Positions 1-6,816 of a DNA stretch of 28,743 nt are shown here, one piece after another. The notes under the pieces are model-generated. The model did not search any database and was not told the origin of the DNA. It saw only the letters and a program-made list of their open reading frames with translations. How positions within the stretch are numbered: position 1 is the first letter of the stretch; every line of letters starts with the position of its first letter. The DNA is from Chloroflexota bacterium (GTDB taxonomy: Bacteria; Chloroflexota; Ktedonobacteria; Ktedonobacterales; Ktedonobacteraceae): positions 27,290 to 56,032 of the forward strand of contig VBJK01000090.1 of NCBI GenBank assembly GCA_005879655.1, read 5' to 3'. The position numbers and the translations under genes were made by a program.

Positions 1-273
1 TCAATGACGATTGCCCAGTATCTACAGCAACAAGCGACCACGCTTGCACTGAGTCATGTGAAAACCACAACACCCCTCTCTTTTGCCGGGACTTCCTGGG
101 AACAGGTCCAAGGCAGTGTTGTGCTCAATGGTGCAAATTATAGCGAAACTCTTGTGGCCACTTTACATCATAATCACACCTATATGATTGCCATGCTAGC
201 TCCTACAAGCATTTATGATCGTGAAGAACAACTCATCTTTTCTCATATGAGAGCTACACTGCACTTATTATAA
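1..273 (+). CDS. 3' end of a hypothetical protein (partial)
   Basis: The reading frame is open from the first base of the window and stops with TAA at 271-273, so this is the C-terminal part of a gene that starts upstream; the internal ATG at position 4 need not be the true start. About 90 residues are visible, rich in Thr and in alternating hydrophobic residues, with a strand-like segment (SVVLNGANYSETLVATLHH) that looks like the C-terminal beta domain of a secreted or surface protein. I do not recognise the family. Nothing in this fragment indicates a catalytic site. Confidence 0.55.
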   Translation, partial: SMTIAQYLQQQATTLALSHVKTTTPLSFAGTSWEQVQGSVVLNGANYSETLVATLHHNHTYMIAMLAPTSIYDREEQLIFSHMRATLHLL

Positions 274-398
274 GTATATTGTCTTTTTATATGAAATAGG
301 TGTGGTGCGAGAGCTGCATTAAGTGAGAATACTTGTTCATCCAAACTCCCCCGTCACACCTATTTTATATAAAGTGTAGCCACAAAAACCAAGAACTA

Positions 399-407
399 TG
401 GTATAAT
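399..407 (+). promoter_or_regulatory. Extended -10 promoter for the small gene at 550
   Basis: TGGTATAAT (399-407) is a perfect extended -10 element (TG-N-TATAAT). No good -35 box lies 16-18 bp upstream, which is common for extended -10 promoters. Transcription would begin near 414 and give a leader of about 135 nt before the ATG at 550. Confidence 0.5.
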
Positions 408-549
408 AGGCAAGGCAAATGGTATACCAACGGCGTATGCAACCCACTTCCCTAGTTTTGTGTCTTGCAAATGCTCGTGTCTGCGGTAGGCAGATGGATT
501 AATAGATAGACGAAAGGAGATGCCGTAGACAATCGGCTACTCGAATTGC

Positions 550-897
550 ATGCTAGAGGATATTCGCTTTGAACGACACTTTCGTACTCCCTACTCGGAG
601 GGTTATTACATTATGCAAGGAAATGGCTTGCAAAGTAATAACCGTCTCGGTACGGTGGATATCCACTTTACTACTACTGCTGTTCACGGAACCCTTATCC
701 TGGAGAGGGAGCTAGAAGAGGTAGATCTCACCAAGCTCATTGAGCAAATTGATGAAGATCTTGTGCTCTCCGCAGATATGCCCCGCGACGACTTTCTCGT
801 CAGTGTCTATGTTGGTAAGGATGTAGGTTTCTACAGCGACGAATATTTTGCAGAAGAGAATAGCGAGAGCGCTGATTTCGACGAGGACGACCGCTAG
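550..897 (+). CDS. Small acidic hypothetical protein, 115 aa
   Basis: The frame encodes 115 residues with a mixed alpha/beta N-terminal part and a very acidic C-terminal tail ending in ESADFDEDDR. There is no signal peptide and no membrane segment, so it is probably cytoplasmic. I do not recognise the family. The ATG at 550 lacks a Shine-Dalgarno sequence at normal distance. The nearest strong one, AAAGGAG at 513-519, directly abuts an ATG-CCG-TAG triplet series (520-528), and the in-frame TAG at 526-528 blocks any longer version of this protein. An extended -10 promoter lies 145 bp upstream. Codon usage and composition look like a real gene, unlike the GC-rich repeat that follows. Confidence 0.6.
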   Translation: MLEDIRFERHFRTPYSEGYYIMQGNGLQSNNRLGTVDIHFTTTAVHGTLILERELEEVDLTKLIEQIDEDLVLSADMPRDDFLVSVYVGKDVGFYSDEYFAEENSESADFDEDDR

Positions 898-939
898 CAG
901 CCGGGGCAAGCACAAGGAGACTATACCGGTCAAATAAGC

Positions 940-1379
940 CCCCCGCCGCCCCCCCAACCCACAAGGGATGCCCCTAAGCATTAAGCTAAGCAGGGGTCCA
1001 GGGGGCGGTAGCCATCCTGGCGGGGTGTGGGGTGTTCCCCCCTCCCCCCCAGGGCACCCACAAGGGATGCCCCTACAATGGTACGAATCGGCTCGCGAGG
1101 TGTGTTCGTACCCGTGTCGCGGCATTTCTTGTGGGTGCCCAATACGCATCAACCTAAGCAGGGGGTCCAGGGGGCGAAGCCGCCCTGGCGGGGTTTGGGG
1201 TGTCCCCAAGCTCTCCCTTTCACTCCTCTCGCCGCCTGCGGCGGCGAAGAAAAGAGGTTTTTGGGGACACCCCAAACCCCGTCAAAGGGCTTGCAGCCCT
1301 TTGCAATCCTGCTGTCAAGCGTTAGGTTGATGCATCTTGGGCATCCCCTGTGGATGCCCTGGGGGCGGCGGAGGGCGGC
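940..1379. repeat. GC-rich composite inverted-repeat element (MITE-like)
   Basis: This ~440 bp stretch is far more GC-rich than its surroundings and carries no credible gene. The left edge (about 944-990: CCGCCGCCCCC, CACAAGGGATGCCCCT) reappears as an imperfect reverse complement at the right edge (about 1323-1371: GGGCATCCCCTGTGGATGCC, GGGGGCGGCGG). Inside are two direct copies of a module GTCCAGGGGGCG...CCTGGCGGGG (about 997-1035 and 1167-1200) and an inverted pair GGGGTTTGGGGTGTCCCC (about 1194-1213) against GGGGACACCCCAAACCCC (1263-1280). Related sequence occurs again at 21318-21402, so it is dispersed in the genome. The right end touches the stop codon of the response regulator gene. Open frames through it are products of the skewed composition. 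Confidence 0.75.
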
Positions 1380-2030
1380 TCAATCTTCTAGCAGGCCGCG
1401 TCGTATGGCATATTTTACTAACTCGGCGCGGCTATGAAGGTTGAGCTTGTCCATAATATGAGTACGGTGCGTATCGACTGTCTTAGGACTAATAATCAGA
1501 CGTTCTGCAATCTGATTATTAGTTAAGCCTTCCGCTACAAGTTTAAGAATCTCCCGTTCTCGCTCTGTGAGGCTGCTATAACTATCTTTTTCTTCGCCCG
1601 TACGTACACGTTGCAGGTAGTCTCCTACCATTACAGATTGGGCGGCGGGCGAAAGATAGAACTGTCCGCTTTGAATGACGTGCAGGGCCGTGATCAATTC
1701 GGTATCGGCAGCTTCTTTCAACATATAGCCTGACGCACCCGCACGCAACGTCTGAAAGACGTATTCATCGTGTTCATGCATCGTCAAGATAAGCACCTTA
1801 ATGTCAGACAACAATTTTTTGATCTGTTTGGTAGCCTCGATCCCGTTCACATCGGGCATTGTAATGTCCATCAGCACGATATCCGGTTGTAGCCGTTGCG
1901 CTTCCTGAATAGCCTGACGGCCATCCTGAGCCTCTCCGACGACCTCTATATCTGGTTGTGCATTCAACATCATCTTTAAACCGGCCCGTAAGATGGTGTG
2001 ATCGTCAGCTAGTAAAATACGTATTTTCAT
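1380..2030 (-). CDS. NarL/FixJ-family response regulator
   Basis: A 216-residue two-component response regulator, the normal length for the family. The receiver domain (about 3-120) has the acidic pair D9-D10, phosphoacceptor D55 in VLMDITMPD, conserved T83 and K105. A LuxR-type HTH (about 153-212) contains the hallmark LTEREREILKLVAEGLTNNQIAERL and the recognition-helix segment SPKTVDTHRTHI. It should bind DNA as a dimer when phosphorylated by the kinase encoded just upstream (34 bp gap, same strand). Start ATG at 2030 is preceded by AGGA about 8 nt away. The 3' end abuts the GC-rich repeat element. Because the divergent neighbour is a bc-type respiratory operon, control of respiration is an attractive but unproven role. 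Confidence 0.93.
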   Translation of the reverse strand: MKIRILLADDHTILRAGLKMMLNAQPDIEVVGEAQDGRQAIQEAQRLQPDIVLMDITMPDVNGIEATKQIKKLLSDIKVLILTMHEHDEYVFQTLRAGASGYMLKEAADTELITALHVIQSGQFYLSPAAQSVMVGDYLQRVRTGEEKDSYSSLTEREREILKLVAEGLTNNQIAERLIISPKTVDTHRTHIMDKLNLHSRAELVKYAIRRGLLED

Positions 2031-2064
2031 GTCACAATCCTGTTATATTATGCATAGAGCTATT

Positions 2065-3159
2065 TTATTGGTCAGTGTTCTCTTTACTTTTACTAGGAAA
2101 AGCCGTTGAATGAAGTGGAATACAAGCCTCGACCGTTGTGCCTCTGCCTGGCGACGATTTAATCTCCAGACTGCCATCTAACAACTGGGCACGCTCATGC
2201 ATACCAACCAAGCCCCAGCCTCGTTCCTGGTTAGTACCTGATCCCTTTTGCAACTGATCTGGTTCAATACCACGTCCATCATCAGTAATAGTAACATATA
2301 CAGCGTGTGCGTCCTCTCGTAGCTCTACATTCACTTTCCGGGCGTGCGCGTGTCTGGCAATATTGGTCAACGATTCCTGAACGATCCTATAGAGCGCCGT
2401 TTCCATTTCAGCGGGCAAGCGCTCCTTGAAGCCAACAGCCTGGAAATCGACGACCAGAGAGAGTTTCTGTTGATACTCTTTGATATACCAGCGCAAGGCC
2501 GGTAGCAAGCCGAGGTCGTCGAGCGCGCTAGGACGAAGATTAGTACTCAAGTTACGGATAGCGCGCAACGTGCGGTGAGCGAGCATCCTTGTTTCTGCAA
2601 GACTGTCGCGGGCCTGCTGTGTCGTAATCGATTCTTCGAGCACTGCGAGACTAATCAGTAAAGAAGTCAGCACTTGTGAGGTTTCATCGTGTAACTCACG
2701 GGCAATACGTTTGCGTTCCTCCTCCATAGCATTGATGCTCTGCGTGACACGTAAACGATTGGCTTCGTCGATAGCTTCCAGCATCATATTAAATGTTCTG
2801 GCGAGTTGATCAGCCTGTGGATCAAAACCTGTCAGGGGGGCACGTTGGGAACGCTCTCCGGCCTGGACACGATTCATGACTTTCCCCAAGTCCATTAATG
2901 GCCGGAAAGCGATCTGTAACAGGAGGAAATTGAGCGCAAGACTGACTGACCAGCCTACCACGATGAAAATGATCAGTACTGCTGTCCCATAGTTGGTATC
3001 TAAGCGCGTCGCAAGCCACGTTCCCCCCGTCGCGCCAACGAAGATAATCAAGCTATTGGCTATCAGGACACGGTAGAACACTGGAACAGCAAGCAAGCGG
3101 CGCAGAAATTGATTATTCTGCATTATTTTCCCGTATTTCATGCTGGAATAACCCAGCAT
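2065..3159 (-). CDS. Membrane histidine kinase with HAMP, HisKA_3 and HATPase_c
   Basis: A 364-residue NarX/DesK-like sensor kinase and the partner of the response regulator downstream. Two membrane segments lie at about 31-52 and 59-84 with only a few residues between them, so there is no real external sensor domain. A HAMP linker follows (about 85-137), then the HisKA_3 dimerisation region with phosphoacceptor H157 in RKRIARELHDETSQ. The HATPase_c domain (about 250-355) shows the N box (ESLTNIARHAHA), DDGRGI and GWGLVGMHERA. Sensing is probably within or near the membrane, perhaps of quinone or membrane state (inference). The ATG at 3159 is chosen because AAGAGA precedes it; M7 (3141) or M13 (3123) are possible later starts. 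It is transcribed from the promoter at 3200-3227. Confidence 0.92.
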   Translation of the reverse strand: MLGYSSMKYGKIMQNNQFLRRLLAVPVFYRVLIANSLIIFVGATGGTWLATRLDTNYGTAVLIIFIVVGWSVSLALNFLLLQIAFRPLMDLGKVMNRVQAGERSQRAPLTGFDPQADQLARTFNMMLEAIDEANRLRVTQSINAMEEERKRIARELHDETSQVLTSLLISLAVLEESITTQQARDSLAETRMLAHRTLRAIRNLSTNLRPSALDDLGLLPALRWYIKEYQQKLSLVVDFQAVGFKERLPAEMETALYRIVQESLTNIARHAHARKVNVELREDAHAVYVTITDDGRGIEPDQLQKGSGTNQERGWGLVGMHERAQLLDGSLEIKSSPGRGTTVEACIPLHSTAFPSKSKENTDQ

Positions 3160-3199
3160 CGATTTCTCTTAACAGTAACCTTTTTTTGTCTGTAGTCAT

Positions 3200-3227
3200 T
3201 GTATAGGCACCTACGAGGAACTGTCAA
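3200..3227 (-). promoter_or_regulatory. Sigma70-type promoter for the kinase/regulator operon
   Basis: Read on the minus strand, TTGACA (3227-3222) is followed after 16 bp by TATACA (3205-3200), with the kinase start 40 bp further on. This is a near-consensus housekeeping promoter directed at the two-component operon. Confidence 0.7.
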
Positions 3228-3240
3228 ACTAAGGTTAGGA

Positions 3241-3280
3241 ATCAGGTGTCCCTTAGAAAAAAATCAGGTGAGTACCTGAT
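3241..3280. promoter_or_regulatory. Inverted repeat, possible operator between divergent operons
   Basis: ATCAGGT-GAGT-ACCTGAT (3263-3280) is a perfect 7-bp inverted repeat with a 4-bp spacer. A direct half copy, ATCAGGT, lies at 3241-3247. It sits just upstream of the kinase promoter, in the region shared with the cytochrome operon, so it is a candidate binding site for the LuxR-type regulator. No expression data support this. Confidence 0.35.
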
Positions 3281-3530
3281 GTTTCCGCTCCGTGTGAGAT
3301 GTAAGCTCAATTTGATAGCACGTGCAAGAGATTGCATTCTTGTTGCGTAGGTCGTCCTCTCTTCCTATTTGCTCAGAGATTTCATTATAATCTGACAAAA
3401 GTGCAAGAATCCTCACTTCTGATAATGGGAGAGCGATGCCCACAGTGCAACAAGCAGAGTATGCACTTGAGCATTGGATGATATAATCAGCCACACAGCC
3501 GTTGAGAACTCTTGCCATGATATCTTTCAC
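3264..3530 (-). CDS. Doubtful small ORF, 88 aa
   Basis: An 88-residue frame starting with GTG (3530), preceded by AAAGGA about 11 nt away. The middle (PLSEVRILALLSDYNEISEQIG) faintly resembles the first helices of a LuxR- or MarR-type HTH, but the rest does not continue the fold, and its Cys content and amino acid mix look non-coding. It covers most of the divergent intergenic region of about 400 bp between the sensor kinase and the cytochrome b gene. It could be a decayed regulator or chance. No clear promoter for the cytochrome operon was found here apart from a TATAAT at 3482-3487 without a matching -35. Confidence 0.2.
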   Translation of the reverse strand: MKDIMARVLNGCVADYIIQCSSAYSACCTVGIALPLSEVRILALLSDYNEISEQIGREDDLRNKNAISCTCYQIELTSHTERKHQVLT

Positions 3531-3563
3531 TAATTTATGATCCTTTGTTGTTGAGGAGGCACA

Positions 3564-4370
3564 GTGCGTTCTACTGCTAATAAGAGCTTACTCGATATGG
3601 CGACGCAGAAGATCGTAGAGAGCCAGCTTTGGCGTTCTATTTTCCGCCATGGCTACCCCGATACTCCATTGAACCAATCTCTGGTGATGATGGGGAACGT
3701 ATTTCTGCATCTACATCCCGTTAAGGTCAGTCGTCAGGCAATGAAGATTACCTATACCTGGTGTATGGGAGGCATCTCTTTCTTCTTGTTCCTGTTACTG
3801 ACGATTACTGGCGTCTTTTTGATGTTCTACTACATTCCTGATGTCAATGTAGCCTATCAGAATATCAACCAATTGAACAGTGCTGTTGCGTTCGGTCATC
3901 TGGTGAGAAATATGCACCGTTGGGCAGCTCACTTGATGGTCGTTTCGGTAACTTTGCACATGATTCGTGTGTTCTATCATGGTGCCTATAAGCCACCCAG
4001 AGAGTTCAACTGGGTTGTCGGTGTCTTGCTCTTCTTCGTTACCCTGTTCTTGAGCTTCACCGGGTATCTGCTCCCCTGGGACCAGATCGCAATCTGGGCT
4101 ATCACTGTCGGTACTAATTTAGCGCCCTACACCCCTCTGCTGGGTGATCCAGTCTATAAGGTGCTGGTCGGCGGTGGTGCCGTAGGTCAGGCGACACTGA
4201 TACGTTTCTATGTTGGTCACGTCATTCTGCTCCCATTGGCTGGCGCGTTGTTAATGGCCGTTCACTTCTGGCGCATCCGTAAGGATGGCGGTGAAGCTGG
4301 TCCTCCACCTCCGTCACGCCGTGAGCTAGAAGCTCGTGCGGAGCGTCCTACAGCAGGCGTGGCTCATTAA
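3564..4370 (+). CDS. Cytochrome b6-like subunit of a bc/b6f-type complex
   Basis: A 268-residue N-terminal-half cytochrome b with four membrane helices, the di-heme core of a menaquinol:acceptor oxidoreductase. Heme ligands are the His pairs H118/H132 (NMHRW...LHMIRVF) and H219/H234. The 15-residue step in the second pair is the b6-type spacing rather than the bc1 type. C67 in WCMGG aligns with the cytochrome b6 cysteine that covalently holds heme c(i)/c(n), so that extra heme is likely. The start is GTG at 3564 with GAGGAGG at 3553-3559, a short 4-nt spacing; ATG at 3597 is an alternative. First gene of an operon with subunit IV (53 bp gap) and Rieske. The C-terminal tail after about 245 is Pro/Arg-rich and cytoplasmic. 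Confidence 0.95.
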   Translation: MRSTANKSLLDMATQKIVESQLWRSIFRHGYPDTPLNQSLVMMGNVFLHLHPVKVSRQAMKITYTWCMGGISFFLFLLLTITGVFLMFYYIPDVNVAYQNINQLNSAVAFGHLVRNMHRWAAHLMVVSVTLHMIRVFYHGAYKPPREFNWVVGVLLFFVTLFLSFTGYLLPWDQIAIWAITVGTNLAPYTPLLGDPVYKVLVGGGAVGQATLIRFYVGHVILLPLAGALLMAVHFWRIRKDGGEAGPPPPSRRELEARAERPTAGVAH

Positions 4371-4423
4371 ACCACGTCTGCTCCGTACAGTTATGCTACG
4401 GGCGCTTGTGAGAGGATATCTCT

Positions 4424-4966
4424 ATGTCGATTGAACAGTCTGAACCAAAGGTACAAACACAATCATCAGCGACTCAGCGGCGCTATCGTACCCTGGCCGT
4501 GGTGAGACAGGAAGCTATTACACGTGTAGAGAAGCCACTTGAGGACTCGGTTTTTGTATGGCCACACCTGCTCGTACGCGAGTTTTTTGCCGCGACGATG
4601 GTGATGGTCATGATCACGTTGCTTGCCATTGCGATTGATGCTCCCTTGCGTGAGCCTGCCGATGGAAGTCTGACACCCAACCCTGCTAAAGCTCCCTGGT
4701 ATTTCCTGGGTCTACAGGAACTGTTGCACTACTTCCCGCCATCGACTGCCGGTGTGCTGGTGCCCGGCTTTACGTTGATGGCCCTGGCTGCACTACCATA
4801 TGTAGATCGCAACCCCAGTCGTGCGTATGCTGACCGCAAAATCGCTATTGTCACTTTCACAATGTTTGTGGTCTTCTGGGCTGTCATTACATTGGCTGGT
4901 AGTTTCTTTCGTGGTCCCGGTTGGCTCTGGATATGGCCCTGGGTACACATATACTTTGACTTGTAG
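4424..4966 (+). CDS. Cytochrome b subunit IV-like protein (QcrC/PetD type)
   Basis: A 180-residue protein equivalent to the C-terminal half of cytochrome b. A cytoplasmic N-terminus of about 45 residues is followed by three membrane helices (about 52-72, 109-127, 141-163). FVWPHLLVREF before helix 1 and YVDRNPSRAYADRK after helix 2 match the Bacillus QcrC pattern from memory, but there is no fused cytochrome c domain. The quinol-oxidation-site motif normally written PEWY or PDWY reads A90-P91-W92-Y93 (NPAKAPWYFLGLQELL), so the acidic residue is missing. Shine-Dalgarno AGAGGA (4411-4416) supports the ATG at 4424. It should pair with the b6-like protein encoded 53 bp upstream. Confidence 0.92.
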   Translation: MSIEQSEPKVQTQSSATQRRYRTLAVVRQEAITRVEKPLEDSVFVWPHLLVREFFAATMVMVMITLLAIAIDAPLREPADGSLTPNPAKAPWYFLGLQELLHYFPPSTAGVLVPGFTLMALAALPYVDRNPSRAYADRKIAIVTFTMFVVFWAVITLAGSFFRGPGWLWIWPWVHIYFDL

Positions 4967-4996
4967 TCACTGGAAAAATAACCAAGGGAATCATTT

Positions 4997-5686
4997 ATGA
5001 GTATTGATACACCGCCTATTACAGCGCAACAGTATGAGATTCTGCACGGCGGTGGCGCTGAAGCTGCTGAGATTGCGAAACAGCGACTTTCTCGCCGCCG
5101 TTTCTTGCGACGATCAATGTTGGCAGTGTGGGGAGTATCCACCACTGCCAGTGTTGCTGGTGCGCTCTATATGCTCTATCCAAGTCTGTCTGGCCAGTTT
5201 GGTTCTATTCAGACTGTGGGGAAGAAGAGCGAGTTTCCTGCTGGCTCGCCGGATAAGGCAACGCTGGATCAGACAGCGATCTTCCGTCGTCCAGCAGCCA
5301 GAGCATATGTTGTCCATTTTTCCAAGGATACGAAATACTTATTAAACGGTCAGGACCTCAGAGACCAGATGAACTCTGAGAATGTGCTCCAGGATAAGGA
5401 TGGTACCTATTGGATTGCGCTCTATCAGCGCTGTGTTCATCTAGGTTGTACCGTTCCCTTCCGTAACGACTGCGTGAGCTTTAAGTGCCCATGTCATGGT
5501 TCTCACTATAATATCTCTGGTGAGTTCCTGGATGGTCCGGCACCGCGTAGTCTCGACCGCTTTGAGATCAGCTTTAGCGGTGACGATGTTGTTGTGAATA
5601 CTGGCGTCATTAACAGCACAGTGCCGCATCCTGACACCACTACGCGTCTGATCGCAGCACCAACCGTTCAGTGTAGTGCTGGCTAG
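4997..5686 (+). CDS. Rieske [2Fe-2S] protein
   Basis: A 229-residue Rieske iron-sulfur subunit. An N-terminal cytoplasmic stretch contains RRRFLRRS (33-40), a twin-arginine-like signal, followed by one membrane anchor (about 41-61); this arrangement is typical for Tat-inserted Rieske proteins. The cluster domain has C146-V-H148-L-G-C151 and C164-P-C166-H167-G-S-H-Y, giving ligands C146, H148, C164, H167 and the disulfide C151-C166. S169 and Y171 are the residues that raise cluster potential in quinol-oxidising complexes. A Shine-Dalgarno AAGGGA lies 8 nt before the ATG. It lies 30 bp after subunit IV and 18 bp before the cupredoxin fusion, so the four genes look co-transcribed. Confidence 0.96.
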   Translation: MSIDTPPITAQQYEILHGGGAEAAEIAKQRLSRRRFLRRSMLAVWGVSTTASVAGALYMLYPSLSGQFGSIQTVGKKSEFPAGSPDKATLDQTAIFRRPAARAYVVHFSKDTKYLLNGQDLRDQMNSENVLQDKDGTYWIALYQRCVHLGCTVPFRNDCVSFKCPCHGSHYNISGEFLDGPAPRSLDRFEISFSGDDVVVNTGVINSTVPHPDTTTRLIAAPTVQCSAG

Positions 5687-5704
5687 TGCTATAAGGTGTG
5701 TTTT

Positions 5705-6706
5705 ATGGAGAAATATGTTCAAGCTGCTGTAGGCATTGTTGTGCTGTTAATCGTTGTGGGTGGCTTGCTGCGCATATTCTACGCTCGCACGAATGCAGTA
5801 CAAAAGACTGGTTACGGTGCTCTTACTATGTTAGCACTTGTCTCGGTAATGATCCCTGTCTTTTGGATCATGGAGGGGGGAAACCAGTTAGGCGAGCAGA
5901 ATAAGCAGCAAGCCCTTGCCATTGACCGTGGCCTGCAACTCTACGCGCAGTTTTGCATAAACAATTGCTACGGTATTGATAAGGATAACCATGTGGTTGA
6001 TCCCAAATATAATGGCTATACAATGGCTGAGTTGAATCAGATGAGTGAAGATAATCTGCACAGGGTTATCAGTGCCGGGGTTTATAACCCTAAAGCTCCA
6101 GCACCAGCTAATCCCAATGCGGTGCCACGTAGTGATCAGTATGGTGGTCAACTGCTCTCTAACTATGTTGACTATCTTGCGGCACTCATTCATTCTGCTG
6201 ATCCAACTTATGCGAAGAAGAATGGCTTTAGCGGCGAGGCGGCGATCAATGGCTTCAGCAAATTGCCTGACTATTTGCAAGCGAATAATCCCAACCAGTA
6301 TAAGGCCGCTGTTTCTCAGGCAACGTTGGGACGCTTTGGTGCTCCTGTTGATATGACTGCGCAGAAAAAGGTGACGATCAATATTGCCGATCAGGCTCCC
6401 GGCCAAGCTTGCAATTCCAGTTGCTATGATCCTATCAACGTGCAGGTGAAGGTTGGCACGGTGATTACATGGGTCAATAAGTCTATGGTAGGCCATACGG
6501 TGACAGCCATTGTGGGCACTGACACAGCAACGCATAAGGCCGCGCCAGAAATTTTTGACTCTGGTATAGCTAACTTGATTCCAACAGGGAAAAATTTTAC
6601 CTATACTGTGACGGATGCCGCCTACAATTTCAATCCAGATCATACAGTCATCTATTATTGTGCTGTCCATCCCGATATGGTGGCTAAACTGATCATTGTG
6701 AAATAA
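5705..6706 (+). CDS. Membrane-anchored degenerate cytochrome c / cupredoxin fusion
   Basis: 333 residues from the ATG at 5705, which has AAGGTG 6 nt upstream; the GTG at 5696 is less likely. Two N-terminal membrane segments (about 5-25 and 38-56) are followed by a region shaped like a class I cytochrome c (RGLQLYAQF... to the C-terminal helix SNYVDYLAALI). The heme motif reads C84-I-N-N-C88-Y89-G instead of CXXCHG, and the place of the axial Met reads AVPRS (V140) instead of MP. Covalent heme is therefore very unlikely. From about 220 a plastocyanin/amicyanin-like domain begins, with type-1 copper ligands H264 (VGHTVT) and C319-A-V-H322-P-D-M325 all present. It probably accepts electrons from the Rieske protein outside the membrane, through copper rather than heme (inference). 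Confidence 0.9.
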   Translation: MEKYVQAAVGIVVLLIVVGGLLRIFYARTNAVQKTGYGALTMLALVSVMIPVFWIMEGGNQLGEQNKQQALAIDRGLQLYAQFCINNCYGIDKDNHVVDPKYNGYTMAELNQMSEDNLHRVISAGVYNPKAPAPANPNAVPRSDQYGGQLLSNYVDYLAALIHSADPTYAKKNGFSGEAAINGFSKLPDYLQANNPNQYKAAVSQATLGRFGAPVDMTAQKKVTINIADQAPGQACNSSCYDPINVQVKVGTVITWVNKSMVGHTVTAIVGTDTATHKAAPEIFDSGIANLIPTGKNFTYTVTDAAYNFNPDHTVIYYCAVHPDMVAKLIIVK

Positions 6707-6720
6707 TAGTGTGGCAAATA

Positions 6721-6742
6721 TCGGGTCTTGCAAGAGACCCGA
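6721..6742 (+). terminator. Hairpin with GCAA loop, terminator or attenuator
   Basis: TCGGGTC (6721-6727) pairs with GACCCGA (6736-6742). The stem extends inward to a GCAA tetraloop (6730-6733) and is followed by a T-rich stretch (6746-6756). It lies between the cupredoxin-fusion gene and the membrane-protein gene and may reduce read-through. Confidence 0.6.
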
Positions 6743-6816
6743 AGTTAGTTTCTTTTGATCGCCAGTCATGTCGTTAAGTTACCTGATGAACGGCATGTTG
6801 AAAGGGATTGCGATCC

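Noticed and set aside
712..1437. Several overlapping open frames on both strands (712-1275 minus, 968-1330 plus, 1027-1437 plus)
   Set aside because: They run through the GC-rich inverted-repeat element. Their Pro/Gly/Arg-rich translations mirror the repeat modules, and they overlap each other and real genes.
5888..6769. 293-codon frame on the minus strand opposite the cupredoxin fusion
   Set aside because: Antisense shadow of a gene with clear domain structure. No family resemblance and no ribosome site.
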